From Cryptomeria japonica (lineage: Eukaryota > Streptophyta > Pinopsida > Cupressales > Cupressaceae), in the NCBI RefSeq assembly GCF_030272615.1, contig NC_081415.1:418834757-418898756 (forward strand): 64,000 nt of DNA. Direction: 5' to 3'. Shown piece by piece: positions 57,566-64,000 of this stretch. Each line of letters begins with the position of its first letter. The first letter of the stretch is position 1. Under the pieces are notes generated by a model that saw nothing but the letters and a program-made list of their open reading frames with translations, ran no database searches and was not told the origin of the DNA. A program made the position numbers and the translations under genes.

Positions 57566-58720
57566 CTAGTATGAATCCACATAACCATGAATATAAAGGG
57601 AAATCACGTCTCCTACCAAATTACCATGATAACACAAAAAATAATTTGAGGTACCCTTAAAATATTTGAAGACTCTTTTGACTGCATCCCAATGAACTCT
57701 ATCGGGATTAGACATATATCTAGAAAGAACTCCCACTGCTTGGACAATGTCTGGTCTAGTATTGACCATAACATACATCAAACTTCCAACTACAGTTTGG
57801 TAAGGCACTCTGCTCATCTCTTCCATCTTAGATGGGGATGTAGGGCAATCTGAAACAAATAATTTTGTTCTAACTATAAAGGGAACACATAATGGTCTAC
57901 AATCTTGCATGTTGAACCTCTCCAAAACTGAATTCATATACTTACTTTAGCCTAGCCATAACTTTCTATTCATTCTATCTCTTCTAATTTCCATCCCAAG
58001 AATGTGTTTCATTGCACCAATATATTTCATTTCAGATTTAGCAGCAAGTTGAGACTTTAGTTTTGAAATTATACCTTTCCCTTTAATAATGAATAACATA
58101 TCATCAACATATAATGCAATGTATATTAAATGATCACCATCAGATTTATAATAAATGCAATGATCTAATTTAGAACACTCAAATCCCAAAATCAACACAT
58201 ATGTATCAAATTTATGGTACCACATCCTAGGACTCTGTTTGAGGCCATACAAAGATTTCTTCAATTTACAAACCAAATTACTTTTACCTTTTACCACATA
58301 GTGCTCTGGTTGTGTCATATAAATATCCTCCTCCAAATCACCATGAAAGAAAGCATTTTTCACATCTATTTGCTCGTCCTCTAAATCATAAGTAGAAACA
58401 ATAGAAAGTAAAAATCTAATATATGTCATTTTTGCAACAAGAGAAAATATCTCACCATAATAAATACCCTCAACCTGAGAGTAGCCTTTTGCAACAAACC
58501 TTGCTTTATACCAATATTTTTATTGAACACCCATTTACAACCAATAGGTTTTTGTCCTTTAGGTAATGGTATAAGATCCCATGTATCATTTTTTTTAAAG
58601 CTACCATTTCTTCTTCCATAGCAATCTTCCAAGATTCTGCATCATTCATACCTATTGCCTCTTGTACAGATCTAGGTTCATCCACATTTGTATTCAAAGA
58701 AAAAAAATACATCTCCAATC
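57566..58720 (-). pseudogene. pol: copia reverse transcriptase
   Basis: 58718-58430 reads VQEAIGMNDAESWKIAMEEE, then a Trp-Lys-Trp-Val-Phe stretch in another frame. 58429-57947 reads DVKNAFFHGDLEEDIYMTQP, KLKKSLYGLKQSPRMWYHKF and an intact YVDD (ALYVDDMLFII, about 58118-58085). The connection region at 57937-57566 has VPYQTVVGSLMYVMVNTRPD. Unlike the 23-32 kb copy, the catalytic aspartates remain. At least three breaks inactivate it. Confidence 0.9.
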
Positions 58721-59640
58721 ATCAGTTGAATACCTTTCAGGTGGTTGTTTATGTCTTGTAGACCTACGAACAAGATGAGTTGGGGTACTTCGTCCTCTTC
58801 TGAATATTTAGAGCTAGATGAGATCTCCTCAACTTCTTTCCTATCAAGTGGTCTCGATTCAACTCTTACAGACATAGAAGGGAATTGAATCACATCTTCT
58901 TGTTTAGTCTGTTCTAGCTGCCATATAACACAAGGAGACTTAATTTCTCTAAAAATAACACTTCTACTATGTATTACCTTTTGTGCAATAGGGTCCCAAA
59001 GCTTGTATCCTTTCACATCGTAACTATACCCAATGAAGATACATTTCACAACCTTGTTCTCCAACTTTGTTTGCTTCTCCTTTGGTACATGTGCATATGC
59101 CTTGCAATGAAAAACTCTAAGATGTATCAATGAAGACTTGTGACCTGACTATGCTTCCATAGACATTTTATCAACAAGAGATGATATAGGAGACCTATTA
59201 AGATTTTAGGTAGCAAGAAGTGGCCACAGTTTTAGCCCAAAACTTTTGTTTGAGACCAACACCACTCAACATAATCCCAGCCTTCTCCATCAGTGTCTTG
59301 TTCATTCTTTCTGCAACTCCATTTTGTTGTGGACAATACAAAATTGTCTTCTATCTATTAATGCCACAGTCTTTACAAATCTATCAAAATCATTAGAGAA
59401 AAATTCACCACCATTATCAGTCCTCAAGAATTTAATTTTCTTTCTTGTCTGCAACTCAGCCATTGCTTTAAATTATTTTAATCTGCTAAAAACTTTAGAT
59501 TTACTCTTTAAAAAATATACCCATGTCCTACTTAAATCATCAATAAATGAAACATAATATGTGGATTTTCCAATGGAAGGAACTATTGTCACCAAGATTG
59601 CACCTGTGTGTGCTCAAATGAAAGCTTAGCAATCTAGTGA
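58678..59640 (-). pseudogene. pol: copia integrase, 5' part broken
   Basis: 59130-58678 reads LRVFHCKAYAHVPKEKQTKL and FIGYSYDVKGYKLWDP, the integrase C-terminal part. Upstream in broken frames are STYYVSFIDDLSRTWVYFL (about 59555-59500) and FLRTDNGGEFFSNDF (about 59437-59393), the latter with the second catalytic Asp, then a segment holding NKMELQKE (about 59315), where the third catalytic residue should be. Confidence 0.85.
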
Positions 59641-62600
59641 AACATTGGAAGATTTCTAGGCTTGTGGGTTGCCTATGGTGGAAATCGACCTCTAGAGTGA
59701 GCTAGTTCTCTTAGTGAAACCTCCTAGAAAACTAACTCTCACTGAGAAAAAGGATAGAGATGCTTGCTAGAAATGAAATTCTACTACTAAAAGGGGGTGA
59801 TACACCAAATTTTTTTGATACTACTTGTTGTCCTAAACTTCTATCAGCTGTCAAAAGGCATGAAATCTAATTCACAACCCAACTGAGATCATAAAATTCA
59901 TAAATGCTTTGTGTCAAGGTTTGAGGTTTTCAATATTTTGTTTGAAGGTATAAAGTATTCACAACATTCAATGAAAAACTGACAAACACAAGACACAACC
60001 TGAATTTAAAAATGAAATTTCCTTGCTTAATCAAAGCATTCATGAGACAAAGAATAAAGGATTTTTGCAATAAAATCACAATACTTTCATCAAATCATTT
60101 AATGAGAATGAACAAAACAAGAATATGCTGGAAGGCATCACTATTTTTTATTGATAATCTGATAAAAATCTATTGCTACAATGCTTTTAGTCTGAAAATA
60201 CATGAGCTACAATGATCTTCTTGTTGTGTGTATGCAAGGAAGAAAAAAGAACTAACTCTGAAAAGAGAAGGAGAGAAAGCCTTATAGAAGAGAAGCTTTG
60301 AGAAGTTGAAGAGTAATTGATGCTTAATTGATGTCTCCATCTTGGATTCCTCTTCAATTGATTGAAAATATCTTCTTTTGGTCGAAATTGATCTAAATCC
60401 ATGCAAAAAGTGCTCATAATAGCTAAAAACTAATTGTTGACTACTGAAAAAGTCTTCTCAACTGAAGACCAACCCATGAGGGGCCTTGAAATGCACTTGA
60501 ACAATTGCAAACTCACCCAAAGCTCCGTATTTCAAGGCATTAACTGATAACTTAATTGAGAATGCATGACAAGTCAAGTGATTGATTAGATTCTAAGAGT
60601 GTTGGGTTGAATTTGAGCTGTATCATGTCATAGAAACCTTTGAAAAGTATATTAAAAAAAGGATATTTTAGCTCTAGACTTTTGTTTGAGCTTATCCCAA
60701 CCCATAAGGTACTTATTCACCATTTCCACTGTTAGTTTTTTGATGTTTGACCCCTTCAGAAAATCTTTTGATAGGGATTCTTTTACAACACTGCTCTCTT
60801 ACCATTTATATCTAAGCTTTTAAATATGAGGAATGCATTGCTATTTACTTTAAAAGGTTCTGAAATTTCTTGATTGCCCATGGTTACTGGCTGGAAACTT
60901 TGGCTTTATTGGTGTTGAATAGCCTTTTGACTGCATTTGCTCAAATATTGTGTGCTTCATAAAGATATTGCCCTCTATGCATTCACTGTGTATGGATTTA
61001 TTTAATGTGATTTGAGGATTTGTATGATATGTATGACTATGTACATTCATCTCAAAGGCACATTGACTACATTTTTGTCATTATTTGTGCTTTGTTTGTC
61101 ATGCTAGGTTTTTATGCCATTGTGGATGGTCATGAAGTTTATTTATTAGATTTTATGACTGTCTACCCTCATTTATTAACATGATTCTCTTCATATTTTT
61201 ATCACAGTCACGTGTTCTATATGCTGGACTTTTAGAATGTTCAAACTCCATTCCACTACTGGACCATATTTTATCCTTGTTTGGTGCTATAATGGATTGC
61301 TCACTGTCATAAGGCCATCTGCTCTATCTTGTGTTTACTCATACTGCATTTCTTTATTTGATCTCTTATAGGTTTGATATAAACCTACTTTCCTCTTATG
61401 ACTGCTATTCTACCATTGGATTTCCATGAAGACTATCCTTGAATGGCTATAATGGTTCTAATAGGCTGCTATTGTGCATTCTTTAATACTGGAAAAGATC
61501 ATTATACTGTAAGTCATTATTGTGAATGCCCCTTTTGATTTTTTGAAAACTATTCTTAAACCTATTTGTGGCAAGCACTGTCATTATTTTGATGATTGTC
61601 CTTCACTATCATTATTTCCACTGCTTAATATGATCTATAACTGAGACAAAACAACTATTGAGTGCATGGTACTACTATGTTTTGATATCTCTCTGCCTTA
61701 ACTGGTTTGAGCCTTTACTACTAGCAATTCTCTAAGACTGGCTATCAGGAGTGTGACTATGTTATTTCTCTGTCAAGAATAACTCCTTGGATGGTTGTAT
61801 CTTTTCTTGATGGCTCATGAAGATAAACAATTGTCACAGTGTTACCAACAGCTATCAATAAATCTATGTAGTTTATTACTGTCTAAAGACACTGGTATAT
61901 AGGATCCTCCTTTCCCTGATAGTATTGCCTCATATCAGTTCTACATCATTGTACTTGTGTTGCTACTATGGACATTGTCCATAATACCTATGTGACTATG
62001 TCAAAACTCTCTAGTGACCCTAAGCAAGACATTGTTTCCAGCTTGTGACTGCTATAACCTTGGAGCATTGTTTGTGTCTTGGAGGCATAGTTTGACTATT
62101 TATTAAAATGTTTCTCTTTGATCTTGGGACTTTGCTAAGGGCTTTGATGCTAATCCTCTTGCCACTGTTATTGTCCTTTCTCTATTGTTGATGGTGCAAA
62201 CCCATTATTAGCTGAGTCTTTTTCATTGACTTATCATGCCATGGTGATATCCATTGTGTTGGCTTCTATTGTTGGTTGTGTGAGTTCACCAGTTATAGTG
62301 AAGGTTCTCTCTATATCATAGGATATTGTCTTTAAAGTCTTCAATCTTATCATTCAATGCTCTGTGACATTGATGGGTCATTGCCTTTGTGCTATGTATT
62401 GTGAATGCATCACCATTTTTGTGACAACCTATATACATTATGATTGCATTGTGTGATAAGGTCATTTTCCCACAAAGGCTGCAATAATGTGTATTACTTC
62501 TTATTTTATACTGCCCTTGGTTGTAATCTCACTATTATTTTCACAAATGGAGCCTTTGTATGTTGCTATTCTTTGTGTATAGACAATCAATGTTGTTCAT

Positions 62601-64000
62601 TGTCACAATTTTCTGTCAAATTTATTGTTATTTATGCTATCTTGGATGGTGTAACTGTATCAACCCTCAGATTTCACACAATGCTGAGTCTGTGTAATAA
62701 GGGCTGCTATCCTGTAAGAATGTCTATCTATTTATTGGTCTCTGACTAGTGTTCAACTTTCCTCCATTGTTGTTGTATTCTTCGCTGACCTTTGACACTT
62801 GCCTTTACTACTCAGAGTCTTTTTCTCTGTTTGCTATAGTCTTTGGCAGATTTGAGTTTTATTACTGCTATGAGGTCCTAGATACCCTTGCCCTAACCAT
62901 CCTTGTAGGTGTCTGCTATAATAAAGCTACTCTGTTATGGTTTTTGATTGTATATTTACCTTTGTTGGCCTATCTTTATAAGATCCATTACACTCTTTGC
63001 ACTAACACAACTCCCTGGATCTTTATGTTCTATCAAAACTGAGCTTATGGACTGCCTATACTCTCTTTTATGTATCGGTTTGGAAAATACTTATGCTTGT
63101 TAGTAATTGATTTGGGTCTTTTCTCTATGACAGTGATATGGTTTGAATATAAATTTATTTCCACAACAAAAACCCAAACCCCTACAGTAATGAAATCTCT
63201 TTATATTGCGTTCACATTTCACTGACTCTTGAAGGAAATTTGCCTCTCTTGTGCATGCAAAAGATTCTATTTCATGAACAACATAAGGAGAAAAATAGTG
63301 AAATAGGGTTAACCTATTCTGTTGAAGGATGCATGCATAATCTTTCAAGGACTCAAAGAAGTATTTCCTATTTGTTGTCTTCTATCATGATGCACTTTCC
63401 ACGTACAAACACTCAGAAAAACTCCTTAACTCTCGGCCACCCCTCTTGATGCATGTGCCTTTTCAAAATGACTGTGTTTGATGCCCATAACTATTGTTGA
63501 ATCTTTAAGACTACTATTTCAATGCTTGAACCTCCGCATGAATTAGATCCTTATCTTCTTTTTTGTATGACCTTTTTTGAGATAACTGTTGTCACTTGTT
63601 ACCATGAATGGATGTCTGTGCTTTCATCTCCCCAAAATGGAGGAATATTTGATGTCTAAACTTGTTCTAAAACAACCTATTGACATCCTTGGATGATGAT
63701 AATATCTTTGAACCACACCCTCCTCTTTCTCATAACTGGAGATGAATACTCAAATCATGCATGTATATTTTCTTTGTTCTTGATGAAACTCTTAGAAGTA
63801 TTAGCTACCATGAGCCATCACAAGCCAAACTTAAGGTTCCATGATTTTGGAGACCCTTTTCTTTTCAGTCATATTAATTAAAAAAAAATAAAAGACAGAA
63901 TAAAAAATACCTTTTATTTATTTTGACAGCTTAAATAAAAGGCTTTGGCATTTAATAAACACAAATTTTCAAAATAAGCAAGGTCATGAAATAACTAAGG
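59641..64000. other. no recognisable gene
   Basis: Long non-coding stretch. At 60700-63060 the plus strand is T-rich and repeats TGACTGCTAT, CATTGTG and ATTATTGTC-type words irregularly. Frames up to 103 codons have no known domain. A diverged repeat or old LTR interior is likely. Confidence 0.45.

Larger units (their letters stand above)
56233..59640 (-). mobile_element. copia element, 5' truncated, minus strand
   Basis: Minus strand: integrase, reverse transcriptase, RNase H, polypurine tract, 3' LTR. Gag, protease, the 5' LTR and the primer site are missing; the left part of the integrase fades near 59640. It belongs to a different lineage from the 23-32 kb element: its LTR is 835 bases and it has a single polypurine tract. 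Confidence 0.85.

Noticed and set aside
62444-63042. Two abutting hydrophobic frames (101 and 97 codons)
   Set aside because: The hydrophobicity follows from T-rich composition; no start context, family match or second copy supports a gene.

Overview
This window is intergenic DNA from a large, transposon-rich plant genome. The evidence is copia retrotransposons with Sirevirus-like features, a gypsy element of Tat-like type, tRNA-iMet primer sites, a plant mobile domain (PMD) reading frame and telomere-like TTTAGGG words. The repeat style (very long LTRs, copia LTRs with an internal CCATGGTTTTTCCC block, heavy decay) suggests a gymnosperm, but that is an impression and is not proven. I found no intact single-copy host gene, no rRNA or tRNA gene, and no CRISPR or prokaryotic feature. 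Nearly all coding traces are broken retroelement genes.

Layout. 1-3790: AT-rich DNA with telomere-like inverted motifs, an array of six 22-bp palindromes (684-890) and two short tandem duplications. 3793-9829: a Sirevirus-like non-autonomous copia element on the plus strand, with a gag carrying several zinc knuckles, an unidentified coiled-coil-rich ORF where pol should be, multiplied polypurine tracts and a 3' LTR. 9830-11150: a LINE 3'-end relic (zf-RVT and RNase H). 13398-16790: a gypsy LTR fragment, then a second, minus-strand copy of the gag plus unknown-ORF family, split by a solo LTR. 16800-22503: a Tat-like gypsy gag-pol relic whose integrase holds a 241-bp tRNA-derived SINE with a 14-bp target duplication. 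23154-32755: a full copia element on the minus strand; its 5' LTR holds a 2.5-kb non-coding LTR element (29491-31994) whose 5-bp target duplication is confirmed by the uninterrupted sister LTR. 33423-34063: a retroposed segment with a coiled-coil ORF and a 14-bp target duplication. 34180-36125: a PMD plus coiled-coil pseudogene. 36911-38979: a solo copia LTR and the tract and start of another LTR.

39382-39819 holds nine palindromes that share a GGGTTTTAAAACCC-like core and have arms that vary together. 39950-51913 is a complete LARD-type element on the minus strand: 4.2-kb LTRs, a 3.6-kb non-coding interior, a perfect tRNA-iMet primer site and a TGATT target duplication. It interrupts gypsy sequence whose gag and LTR lie at 51919-55329. 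56233-59640 is a 5'-truncated copia element on the minus strand. 59641-64000 has no recognisable gene.

The elements do not form a cooperating gene system; they are successive nested insertions. The most unusual items are the pol-less gag plus ORF2 family, seen twice with the same protein block, and the two palindrome arrays.
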